Shown here: positions 1-7,114 of the stretch, piece by piece
How the letters are laid out: the number at the start of each line of letters is the position of its first letter
How positions within the stretch are numbered: the first letter of the stretch is position 1
Origin: Nitrospinaceae bacterium
GTDB lineage: Bacteria > Nitrospinota > Nitrospinia > Nitrospinales > VA-1
Direction: 5' to 3'
Length of the DNA: 8,776 nucleotides
NCBI GenBank assembly: GCA_029937635.1
Contig: JAPYPM010000089.1
Location: 1 to 8,776, forward strand
Made by a program: the position numbers and the translations under genes
The notes under the pieces: model-generated
Told to the model about the DNA's origin: nothing
Databases searched by the model: none
The model's input: the letters and a program-made list of their open reading frames with translations, nothing else

Positions 1-634
1 ACCAAATATTGTTGTTTTTCACAATTTCAATAGCATAAACCCAATTATCTATTAATCCACCGTTAGTGTTCTCAGTTGTAAAACTAGACCAGGAATCACG
101 AATTAGCGGGTCGCCTTGTACTCGATTGACCCCACTCCAGGTAGCAATCCACATTGTTTTTTGGATAAATTTTAAATCATAAACAAATGAATCGTTAAGA
201 CCTTGAGGCGTGTTGATGTTTATCCATTCCTTATCAACTAAAAGACTAAGTCCACCCCCATATGTTCCAAACCATAGCTGGTTTTTCGGACCTATCGAAA
301 TACTAAAAATTCCATTGCTTAAAAGAGAGTTGCGATTATCATAGACAGTATAATTGTCAACCGAGGTTGTATCATATTTTATGATTCCCATGGATGTTCC
401 CATCCAAAGCGTATTTCCTTGAGATTTAAGTACCTTTACATTTCTAGCGTTTAGTGAGAAGTTGTCGGACTTTAATATATGAGGATAGTTTTTACCTTTT
501 GAGTTTTTGGCTAGCTTTTTGTCAAAAGTCCTTCCTATATCAGGTACTAGAATGATAAAAAGGAAGATGCACCACAGGATTAAAGATAACTTATTGAGGG
601 ACTCTTTTTGAAAATATATGAATTGAAAAAACAT
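1..634 (-). CDS. Two-component-regulator-type beta-propeller protein, N-terminal part (partial)
   Basis: This reading frame is open from an ATG at 634-632 to the left window edge (211 codons) and runs off it, so the C-terminus is unseen. An in-frame stop at 664-662 lies just upstream, and no other plausible start precedes the propeller, which fixes the start well. Residues about 15-30 (LSLILWCIFLFIILV) form a signal peptide or membrane anchor. After it come recurring blade motifs: LWMGTSMGIIKYD (76-88), LWFGTYGGGLSLL (120-132), MWIATWSGVNRV (161-172) and the start of another at 210. This LW-x-GT-x-GG pattern is typical of Reg_prop (two-component regulator propeller) repeats, found in periplasmic sensor regions of hybrid histidine kinases and diguanylate cyclases and in stand-alone propellers. 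Whether a kinase or other output domain follows cannot be seen. The protein is probably exported or periplasmic. Its 5' end overlaps the divergent lipoprotein gene by 27 bp. Confidence 0.82.
   Translation of the reverse strand, partial: MFFQFIYFQKESLNKLSLILWCIFLFIILVPDIGRTFDKKLAKNSKGKNYPHILKSDNFSLNARNVKVLKSQGNTLWMGTSMGIIKYDTTSVDNYTVYDNRNSLLSNGIFSISIGPKNQLWFGTYGGGLSLLVDKEWININTPQGLNDSFVYDLKFIQKTMWIATWSGVNRVQGDPLIRDSWSSFTTENTNGGLIDNWVYAIEIVKNNNIW
596..601 (+). promoter_or_regulatory. Candidate ribosome binding site GAGGGA for the SUMF1-like gene
   Basis: GAGGGA lies 6 bases before the TTG at 608. It is one of the few Shine-Dalgarno-like sequences in the window and favours the 608 start over the later in-frame TTG codons at 623 and 674. 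It lies inside the divergent propeller gene, so the resemblance could be chance. Confidence 0.35.
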
Positions 635-1531
635 AATAGTAGTAAGTTTTATTTTGGGAACTTACCTTTAGCTTTGGGAACGAAGTTTGCTGTTGTGTTT
701 TCTTTTATTGTTATATTAACTTTTCATGGTTGTAGCGATTTCTTTGATCATGAAATAAAAAACGATACTCTCCCTCTTGTGAAAATGTCTCTAATAGATG
801 GGAAAGAAATGGTTCTTGTCCCAGCAGGAGAATTTTTTATGGGAACAAATAAAATAGATGATGAAAAAATGCACCTTAAAATAGGTGCAGTTAAACCACT
901 TTTTGTAGATCAGCACCCATCTAGAAAAATATTTCTTGATGCATATTATATAGATAAATATGAAGTAACCAACGAAGAATATAAACGTTTTCTTGATTCA
1001 TCCGGTTATGATGAGTTACCAGGTCATTGGGAAAATGAGGCATACGCAAAGGGAACAGGTCGTTATCCAGTTACTCATATTACCTGGAGAGAGGCATTGA
1101 CCTACGGCCTTTGGGCTCAAAAAACATTACCGTCAGAAGCACAGTGGGAGAAGGCTGCTCGAGGGGTTGACGGACTGTTATATCCCTGGGGCAACGATTA
1201 TGAAAAAGGAATATCTAATATGGACATTGATGGAGCAAGAGCTTTGGTTGAAGTGGGTAAATACCCTGACGACGTTAGTCCATATAAAGTTTATGATCTG
1301 GGGGGAAATGTTATGGAGTGGACTTTGGACTGGTATCAACCTTACCCAGGTAGCACTTACAAAAATCCAAGATATGGGAAAATATTGAAAGTGTTACGTG
1401 GAAATGCCTTTCAAAAGGCCGGACATTACTTTTTAGAGGCTTATCGTTACACTTTTTCTAGAACAGAAGCAGACCCCAATGATTACTTTGAAAACGTTGG
1501 TTTTCGAACTTTAGAATATCCAAAAAAATAA
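608..1531 (+). CDS. SUMF1/FGE-fold lipoprotein lacking catalytic cysteines
   Basis: This 307-residue protein has a lysine-containing N-terminus, a hydrophobic stretch (residues 27-39) and a lipobox-like end TFHGC with Cys42. It is therefore probably exported and lipid-anchored. Ser at +2 would favour the outer membrane under E. coli sorting rules. Residues about 65-303 match the formylglycine-generating-enzyme/SUMF1 fold: VLVPAGEFFMGT (69-80), YIDKYEVTNEEYKRF (114-128), LPSEAQWEKAARG (174-186), YPWGN (192-196), YDLGGNVMEWTLDWY (229-243), VLRGNAF (262-268) and VGFR (297-300). True sulfatase-activating FGE uses two cysteines in the stretch after the RGG(S/N) motif. Here Cys42 is the only cysteine in the protein, so sulfatase activation is unlikely. 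A binding or structural role is more likely, as for many bacterial SUMF1-domain lipoproteins. No ATG start is available: an in-frame stop at 587-589 bounds the frame, leaving TTG at 608, 623 or 674. TTG608 has the better ribosome site, while TTG674 would give a shorter, more typical signal peptide. Confidence 0.85.
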   Translation: MKIYELKKHNSSKFYFGNLPLALGTKFAVVFSFIVILTFHGCSDFFDHEIKNDTLPLVKMSLIDGKEMVLVPAGEFFMGTNKIDDEKMHLKIGAVKPLFVDQHPSRKIFLDAYYIDKYEVTNEEYKRFLDSSGYDELPGHWENEAYAKGTGRYPVTHITWREALTYGLWAQKTLPSEAQWEKAARGVDGLLYPWGNDYEKGISNMDIDGARALVEVGKYPDDVSPYKVYDLGGNVMEWTLDWYQPYPGSTYKNPRYGKILKVLRGNAFQKAGHYFLEAYRYTFSRTEADPNDYFENVGFRTLEYPKK

Positions 1532-1606
1532 AATAAAAATAAAGATGCAGTAAAACTTAAAAGGTAATATTGGAGAGATGAAAAATAGCAGAACGTTTTA
1601 AAATAA

Positions 1607-2458
1607 TTACTCAAGTATTGTATTCTCTAGATTAGCACCCTCAGTAATGGCCTTTGAGATATTGGCGTCTACTAGATAAGCATCAGCTAAATTAGCATTA
1701 GTGAAATTAGTTCCATGTAAGTTGGCTTCAAGGAAAAATGAATTTTGAAGGTTTAAGCCTTTCAGGTTAGCGTAGGTGAGGTCAGCTCCTTCTAAATTGG
1801 CTTCATCTATTTGAGTTTCAGAACAAAAAGCATCCTTTAAGTTTACTCCAATTAAGTTTGCATTACTTAATTTAACTCCTTTTAATGTGCAGGAACTTAA
1901 GTCTGAATATTTCAGGATTGCTCCAGATAAGTCTGTTTCATTTATTTTAGAAAAGCTTAGGTCTGATCCTCTGGCATTAACTCCTTTCATTTTTGACTTA
2001 CTTATTTCCACCTGCTTCATATAGGTATACATAAGCCTTGAAAATGAAAGATCGCATTCGTCGATGATAGTAGAATAAAAATTCGAATGGTTTAGATTAG
2101 AGCCACTCATCTTGCAATTTTTAAAATTGGCATTTGATAGTTCGCATTGTTCTGCGGTGACATTTTTAAAATTACAGTTTACAAAAACCGCTTCTTCAAA
2201 GTTAACCCCAGTTAACTTTGCTCCTGTAAAATCGATATCTGTAAGTTTAGAATTTTTTAAGGAGCTACCTTGAAGTGAAGCCTGAGTAAAGTTGATTCCG
2301 GTAAGTGTAGAGTTTTCTAATTTTGTTTTATCAAAAGTTGCATAAACAAAACTCGCGCCCTCAATATTAGCACCATTAAGATCATATTCAGTAAAGTCAG
2401 CTCCATCTTGCTTGGATTCTTTTGCTATGAGAGCTATGACTTCGTCAACATTGGACAT
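1607..2458 (-). CDS. Pentapeptide-repeat protein, last gene of the motor operon
   Basis: This 283-residue protein is almost wholly pentapeptide repeats of the A(D/N)Lxx type. After a short N-terminal segment of about 19 residues, a central Leu/Phe/Ile/Met (rarely Ala, Cys or Thr) recurs every five residues from Phe22 to Leu282. That makes 53 repeats with no insertion or phase change. Examples are GADLTYANLKG (224-234), GANLENTILE (274-283) and GADFTEYDLNG (19-29). The family folds as a right-handed quadrilateral beta-helix with four repeats per coil, so about 13 coils are expected. There is no signal peptide or membrane segment, so it is probably cytoplasmic. Family roles range from DNA mimicry that protects gyrase (Qnr, MfpA) to scaffolding, and the repeats alone do not decide between them. 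The gene starts 3 bp after the motA stop, which implies co-transcription and perhaps translational coupling with the stator genes. No convincing hairpin terminator follows it. Confidence 0.9.
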   Translation of the reverse strand: MSNVDEVIALIAKESKQDGADFTEYDLNGANIEGASFVYATFDKTKLENSTLTGINFTQASLQGSSLKNSKLTDIDFTGAKLTGVNFEEAVFVNCNFKNVTAEQCELSNANFKNCKMSGSNLNHSNFYSTIIDECDLSFSRLMYTYMKQVEISKSKMKGVNARGSDLSFSKINETDLSGAILKYSDLSSCTLKGVKLSNANLIGVNLKDAFCSETQIDEANLEGADLTYANLKGLNLQNSFFLEANLHGTNFTNANLADAYLVDANISKAITEGANLENTILE

Positions 2459-2461
2459 AGT

Positions 2462-3280
2462 TTAATCGTATTTTCTCTCATGGGGGGGTAGAAGTGCATT
2501 CATACTTTTTTGTATTTTTGATGGGTTTGATCGTTCAAAAATACCCATGACTCCAACACGTATAGTTCCGATCAATATAATTTCGTGTTCTGTTCTTATT
2601 GAAAGCTTTGCGGTTATAGGTGTTATTAAGAGATTAGCAAAAATAAGGCCATAAAATGTAGTTATTAATGCTGTGGCAAGCGCTGGCCCAAGGGTTGCTG
2701 GGTTGTCAATGTGCATCAGCATTTGAATAAGACCGATTAGAGTTCCAGCCATACCAAATACCGGTGCTTGTACCCCCAAAAATCTTAAAACTTTTTGTCC
2801 GCCGTTGTGCCTTTCTTTTAGAGAAGTTATTTCATGATCTAGGATCTCATAAATGTCACGTGAGTTATAACCGTCGACAATCATTGAAATACCATTCTTT
2901 AAAAAACGATTTTCAATTTTTGATTCAGCAGACTCCAGAACCTTCATACCCCCTTTACGGTATTTTTCTGCAAGTTCCATGATTTCATCTATATGTTCGA
3001 CCGCTTCACCACCATCTGGGCGAAATGCCGACAAAATAACGGGTACCATCTCAAGAATTTTAGTGGACGGAAAAGCAATAAAAGTAGTAGAAATGCATCC
3101 CCCAAAAACGATCAACGCAGCATTTGTATTTAAAAAAACACCGGCATCACCCCCAAGAAGAATGGCTAGAAGAATAAGTCCGATTCCAGCAACTACGCCC
3201 AGGATAGTCCCGAAATCAAATCCTCCGGTCGCTTCGATACTTTCATCACCATACTCTAATTTTTTTGAATTTTTTACCAT
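2462..3280 (-). CDS. motA: Flagellar motor stator protein MotA
   Basis: MotA is the multi-spanning inner-membrane half of the stator. It forms the ion channel with MotB and drives rotor rotation. At 272 residues it is in the normal range. Four membrane segments are visible: about 22-43 (FDFGTILGVVAGIGLILLAI), 52-72, 165-188 and 198-221. A cytoplasmic loop (about 75-160) lies between helices 2 and 3 and carries charged residues including ERHNGG at 156-161. Segment 3 contains the family hallmark APVFGMAGTLIGLIQML (172-188) with Pro173, and segment 4 ends in LLITPITAKL (217-226) with Pro221, the two conserved prolines of MotA/PomA. The C-terminus has the usual NPSKIQ...LLPPHER pattern. The TolQ/ExbB relatives are less likely because of the cognate MotB in the same run and these signatures. 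The gene starts 11 bp after cyaA without a clear ribosome site and is followed 3 bp later by the pentapeptide gene. Confidence 0.95.
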   Translation of the reverse strand: MVKNSKKLEYGDESIEATGGFDFGTILGVVAGIGLILLAILLGGDAGVFLNTNAALIVFGGCISTTFIAFPSTKILEMVPVILSAFRPDGGEAVEHIDEIMELAEKYRKGGMKVLESAESKIENRFLKNGISMIVDGYNSRDIYEILDHEITSLKERHNGGQKVLRFLGVQAPVFGMAGTLIGLIQMLMHIDNPATLGPALATALITTFYGLIFANLLITPITAKLSIRTEHEIILIGTIRVGVMGIFERSNPSKIQKSMNALLPPHERKYD

Positions 3281-3291
3281 AAATTAATCTA

Positions 3292-5409
3292 TTAATTAGG
3301 GCTTTTAATATTGCTTGGCATCGATCTTTTTTTTAACGAGCGTATTATAAAAGTATGGAGCCAAGGTATCTTAATTAAGTCTTTACGGTCACATGGAATA
3401 AAATACTTAAGAAAATTAGGTTGTTCTATTTTTTTAGCGTCCAATTGAGGGCTTAATTCTTTAAAGGCACGATCCATGCAACTAAGACCTGAATATGTTT
3501 TACAGAAAAGTTCACCCCAGGTTGTTATATAAATAGTGGAGAGACTGTTAATTTTGTCTAACCGTTTATTAAGAAAATCGTTTAGTTCTGCTGATGTTTT
3601 ACACTGTTTTATATCTCCTAACGTCACAAAAATAGGTGGGGGATTCCCAAAATCCGCAATTAAATAAAGCTGTTTAATCTTAGGGTCAGCCATGATGTCT
3701 TCGTTTGAAATTGCGGCAATATTCACAGATGATATGAAGGATGAAATTTGATTTAGTAAATGTATTAAATCATTTTGTTTTATTGATTCTCCTTCCGCTT
3801 GGAGCAAAACTTCTGTGTTGTCATCGTCATATTTTTCAACTTTTGTAGAATAAAGATGATTGTTTGCTGTGAAAGCGATCAGAGTTGGCAGTAAGCCACT
3901 TTTTTTGATGATAGCAGTTGGATCAACCTTATTAATATAGGCTGGTGCTCGACCTCTAATTAGATACCATGCGCCTTTTTCTTCTTTATTTTTGGGTTTT
4001 TCATAAAGAAAAGTCAACTTCGCTTCGTTTGTTTTACCATCAATAAGAGCGCCAACATTTTCCACCTTATTGGGTACACTCCGATAGGCGCTAAATAGTT
4101 TTCGTCCGAGGAGGTTGGTGTCTTTTTCTGTTATCATGCTTTCACTTGCGTCAAGAGTACTATTTTTATCCGAAATATTTTTATAGGAACCCATTAAAAT
4201 TTTGTTAATTCTGTTACCCAATTCAACTTTTTGATTCATCTGCCAATCGGTGTAATATTTGTTTATATGGTCTACTTTTGGTCCATCCCATCCCCACTCT
4301 TTAAGCATTTTTATTAAAGTTATTTTTTTCCAGTGGTCAGAACCATTTGCCATTTCATCGCTTGTGACCTTAGTTCCCACTTTTAAGTAAAATGCTGAAC
4401 GTAAAGCTTCCACTTGGTTTTCTTCTTTATTATCAGAAAAATATTTTTGTACTCTTGAAAACATTAGAAGGTATGGATCTATTTGATCGTGAGGGGTGCC
4501 ATTAAATATTCTCTCTTTAACTTGGTGTGATAAGAGGTTCGACTTTGTTTCTGTGAACATATAATCTTCCAGAATTCCCATTTTCATTAATGTTTTAAAA
4601 GGAGACTTAAATGATTTGATCAGCGCCCAAATTGAAGCGCCAAAAAATTCACCGTTCGAAATGTCATCAACGTTTCCCATATCAATAAATTCTTCTTTTT
4701 TGAGAAGAGTTTTATTAGCATTGATCATCTTGTATAACTCAGAATAACGATGGTCATCACATTCAACAGGAGCGATAAGCCAGAATGGAATTTTACCGGT
4801 GACTATAATCATAGTTCGATACATTTCTTCTTTAAGTAATTTTGCTAGTGCGGACCCTGTACTTTCACTATCGCTTTCTCCAAAAATATTATTACGAACC
4901 TCGTTATGGTCATTAATAAAGAAATGTGTTTCTAAATGGTAATTATCCCAAGTCCAGGTTTCTATCAGGTTTAGTTTTTTTTGAAATAGTTTAAGACTGT
5001 TTTCGGTGAAACTATTTTTATCAACTAGTAAAGTATAATCAAGGTCAGATTTTTTGCTTTGTGCAATTGAGCCAAGAGATCCCATCAGTAATGCGGTGTG
5101 AATGACTGGGGTTAAATTTTTTTGTCTTCGTATTATGATGTTAGGGAAAAGTTTTTCTGCAGCTACAAGAGACTCGTGGTCCATAGAGAAATTCATGATT
5201 CCGCATGGAACATTTTCATGGTCAACAAATCCTGGCAATCCTTTCTGATTAACATGAAGGAGGCGAGGGACGGTTGAAAAGATAAGTTGATCTATTGCAG
5301 ATAATGTATTTAGAGTTCGATCAATTTTAAATTGATTAAACCTTAAAAAGGATTGCCGGTTATAAAACAAATTTTCGGCATCATTTATTTTTTCGCCTGT
5401 TACTTCCAT
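3292..5409 (-). CDS. cyaA: Class I adenylate cyclase (CyaA-type), short form
   Basis: This 705-residue soluble protein makes cyclic AMP from ATP. Remembered comparison with E. coli CyaA shows collinear similarity over most of its length: LPGFVDHENVPCGI (58-71, E. coli LMPGYLDGNVPKGI), MGSLGSIAQSKKSDLDYTL (109-127, E. coli MGSTSSVGQSCSSDLDIWV), EEMYRT (194-199), EFFGASIWALIKSFKSPFK (254-272), LGRKLFSAYRSVPNKV (434-449) and GAWYLIRGRAP (479-489). The nucleotidyltransferase-like GS...SDLD signature is intact, with Asp122 and Asp124 as expected metal ligands, so it is likely active. E. coli CyaA has about 848 residues. This protein seems to end near E. coli residue 620-640, so part of the C-terminal regulatory region is absent. 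There is no membrane segment. It lies between motB (85 bp upstream) and motA (11 bp downstream), an unusual place for this gene. The upstream region shows no strong ribosome site. Confidence 0.9.
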   Translation of the reverse strand: MEVTGEKINDAENLFYNRQSFLRFNQFKIDRTLNTLSAIDQLIFSTVPRLLHVNQKGLPGFVDHENVPCGIMNFSMDHESLVAAEKLFPNIIIRRQKNLTPVIHTALLMGSLGSIAQSKKSDLDYTLLVDKNSFTENSLKLFQKKLNLIETWTWDNYHLETHFFINDHNEVRNNIFGESDSESTGSALAKLLKEEMYRTMIIVTGKIPFWLIAPVECDDHRYSELYKMINANKTLLKKEEFIDMGNVDDISNGEFFGASIWALIKSFKSPFKTLMKMGILEDYMFTETKSNLLSHQVKERIFNGTPHDQIDPYLLMFSRVQKYFSDNKEENQVEALRSAFYLKVGTKVTSDEMANGSDHWKKITLIKMLKEWGWDGPKVDHINKYYTDWQMNQKVELGNRINKILMGSYKNISDKNSTLDASESMITEKDTNLLGRKLFSAYRSVPNKVENVGALIDGKTNEAKLTFLYEKPKNKEEKGAWYLIRGRAPAYINKVDPTAIIKKSGLLPTLIAFTANNHLYSTKVEKYDDDNTEVLLQAEGESIKQNDLIHLLNQISSFISSVNIAAISNEDIMADPKIKQLYLIADFGNPPPIFVTLGDIKQCKTSAELNDFLNKRLDKINSLSTIYITTWGELFCKTYSGLSCMDRAFKELSPQLDAKKIEQPNFLKYFIPCDRKDLIKIPWLHTFIIRSLKKRSMPSNIKSPN

Positions 5410-5494
5410 TTTTTAATATTTCTTTTATGTGTTGAAATAATAAGTTTGTGTTTGCACGTTAGATTTTTATCAGTTAAATGATACTTTGGTATTA

Positions 5495-7027
5495 CTATTG
5501 TTTATTTTCTTTTTTTGCGTTTTCTTTGGCTATTTTATCTTGTCTTTTCTTTTCTTGAGCTGCCCACACATTCTTGTCTTTTGAAATTTTTATTTCTACA
5601 CGTCGGTTAGCGGCCCGGTTATCGTCGTTAGTGTTTGGTTTTAATGGTCGCTCACTCCCGTAACCGGTCACCACTAGTAATTTTGAGGAGTAGCGCATCT
5701 TTTTAATAATAAAACGAGCTACGCTTGCTGCTCTAGATGCAGAAAGTTCCCAGTTAGATGGAAACATTTTAGTGCGAGTTGGTACATTGTCGGTATGACC
5801 ATCAACGAGGACTTGTTTCACTCCGTCTTCCATTTCTTTGGCAATCACTGAGATGATTAACTTACCAGCCCCAGGTAATAGTGATGCTTTACCTGGACCA
5901 AACAAATCTCCACTTGGAATTTTAAACAATATAGTTTTCGTGTCGCCGCGAATAAGTTGATCTGGGTCAACATTATCTTTAACCATCTCTCTTAATTTTT
6001 CAAGCATGGCCATTTCTTTTGGGTCTAATCTTACATTGACACTTACGACTTCTATTTTCCTGTCTTGCATTGATCCCATGGCTTCAGCAAACTTTTCTGG
6101 ATTGGGATCTGATATGCTATACATCAACACAAAGATAACTAAAAGTAGTGTAACCATATCGGCATACGTTATAAGAAATGCCTCCAGTCCACCACCAAAC
6201 TCTTCTGTACTTGCAGATCGGGTTTCAGTATTGACTTTTTGCCCGCCTTTTTTGTCTTCACTTGCTAAGTTAAGTTTTGTTTGTAATTCTTCATTTGTTT
6301 CTGTTAGCATCTCAAATCTTTTTTTGAGTTTTTTACGCTGCATTTCCAAATCATCTAAATCCTCTTTAAGAACTGTTATGATTTCAGAAGGCTGCATTCC
6401 CTCAAATCGTTCGTCTGCTTGGATTTCTTCGGGTATTGTTGTCGAGTCAACCCCTTTTGCTAGAACTTCCTTAAGTTTAGTTATTAGTTCATCTTTTTCT
6501 TGTATTAGTTTTTTTGTAGTATCGTCTAGCTCACTAGATGCGTTTTGTTTTTTAGCTAATTCTTTTTTAAATTTTTCTATTCTTTTGTAGAGTTCTTCTA
6601 CTTTTCCTTCTTCTTTTTTTAATCTTTTTAATTCTTTAATAAGTGTGTTTTTTTCTTTTTTAAACTTTTTATTAAAATCCTGCTCACCCTGTAGTTCCTT
6701 TTGTAATTTTTCAGAGTTTATTTTTATCTCTTTTATTTTTTTTATTATTTTAGGGTCAATTCCTTGAGGTATTACTTTTTCGTTGGCTGACGCTTTAGCC
6801 ACTTTCAGACTATCTTTTACTATCCTAACTTCTTTTAACGTATGTTGAATTTGTGTGTCTTTTTGACTGATTACGGTTTTTAGTTTTTTAAAACCCGCTT
6901 GACTGTCTGTAATAAGAGTTTTAATTTTTTTTGTAACAGTTGCATTATCTTCTGTGACTTTACGCAACTCTATTGATTTAATTTTGAGTTGTTCTTTTAC
7001 TAATTGTATTGATTCTGAATTTTTCAT
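5495..7027 (-). CDS. motB: Flagellar motor stator protein MotB with long N-terminal coiled-coil extension
   Basis: MotB anchors the stator to peptidoglycan and supplies the ion-binding aspartate. At 510 residues it is much longer than the usual 250-310. Residues 1-275 are lysine/glutamate-rich and largely helical, read as coiled coil in three blocks (about 1-80, 92-190, 212-256) split by proline-containing linkers (IPQGIDP near 86-92; 194-213). The MotB core follows: GGGLEAF (278-284), membrane helix about 284-306 with TYADMVTLLLVIFVLMYSIS, where Asp290 is the ion-binding residue, a plug-like helix (about 309-321), and an OmpA-like peptidoglycan-binding domain (about 364-482) with DGHTDNVP (409-416), WELSASRAASVARFI (426-440) and NRAANRRVEI (470-479). 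A lysine-rich tail ends the protein. By MotB topology the extension is cytoplasmic. It is the first gene of the run motB-cyaA-motA-pentapeptide. The frame is continuous, so the extension is part of one gene and not a neighbouring gene. Confidence 0.94.
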   Translation of the reverse strand: MKNSESIQLVKEQLKIKSIELRKVTEDNATVTKKIKTLITDSQAGFKKLKTVISQKDTQIQHTLKEVRIVKDSLKVAKASANEKVIPQGIDPKIIKKIKEIKINSEKLQKELQGEQDFNKKFKKEKNTLIKELKRLKKEEGKVEELYKRIEKFKKELAKKQNASSELDDTTKKLIQEKDELITKLKEVLAKGVDSTTIPEEIQADERFEGMQPSEIITVLKEDLDDLEMQRKKLKKRFEMLTETNEELQTKLNLASEDKKGGQKVNTETRSASTEEFGGGLEAFLITYADMVTLLLVIFVLMYSISDPNPEKFAEAMGSMQDRKIEVVSVNVRLDPKEMAMLEKLREMVKDNVDPDQLIRGDTKTILFKIPSGDLFGPGKASLLPGAGKLIISVIAKEMEDGVKQVLVDGHTDNVPTRTKMFPSNWELSASRAASVARFIIKKMRYSSKLLVVTGYGSERPLKPNTNDDNRAANRRVEIKISKDKNVWAAQEKKRQDKIAKENAKKENKQ

Positions 7028-7099
7028 ATCAAATGATGAGGTTTTCTTTCTTTAACGGATGAATGACCTATTAATATTACAAAAAAATCAATGACTTCG

Positions 7100-7112
7100 G
7101 GACTAATAGTCC
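7100..7112. repeat. GGACTA-A-TAGTCC inverted repeat, candidate operator
   Basis: This is a perfect dyad with 6 bp arms around one central base, in the motB/ampG intergenic region. It lies just downstream of the predicted minus-strand -10 box, about where transcription toward motB would begin. It could be an operator half-site pair. A chance palindrome of this size cannot be excluded in 235 bp. Confidence 0.35.
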
Positions 7113-7114
7113 TT

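Noticed and set aside
1532..1606. Bidirectional terminator between the converging lipoprotein and pentapeptide genes
   Set aside because: No GC-containing stem followed by a T-run was found on either strand. Termination must be weak, Rho-dependent or outside the patterns I can recognise.
2979..3287. Open frame of 102 codons on the plus strand
   Set aside because: It is antisense to the first third of motA, which has unmistakable MotA features. The Pro/Arg-rich product matches nothing.
3292..5409. Recent horizontal insertion of cyaA into a motAB operon
   Set aside because: No flanking repeats, mobile element remnants or visible base-composition change relative to motA and motB. The tight 11 bp junction suggests an established arrangement.
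5468..5483. Short hairpin TATCA-N6-TGATA between motB and cyaA, possible terminator
   Set aside because: The five-base AT-rich stem is too weak for an intrinsic terminator and is expected by chance at this base composition. It is not good evidence against motB-cyaA co-transcription.
6006..6590. Open frame of 194 codons on the plus strand, very Ser/Phe-rich
   Set aside because: It lies wholly antisense to motB. Its serine-rich composition is what the complement of Lys/Glu coiled-coil codons produces, and no family motif is seen.
6590..6800. T-rich low-complexity stretch on the plus strand
   Set aside because: It is explained by AAA/GAA-rich lysine and glutamate codons of the MotB coiled coil on the minus strand, not by a repeat or regulatory tract.
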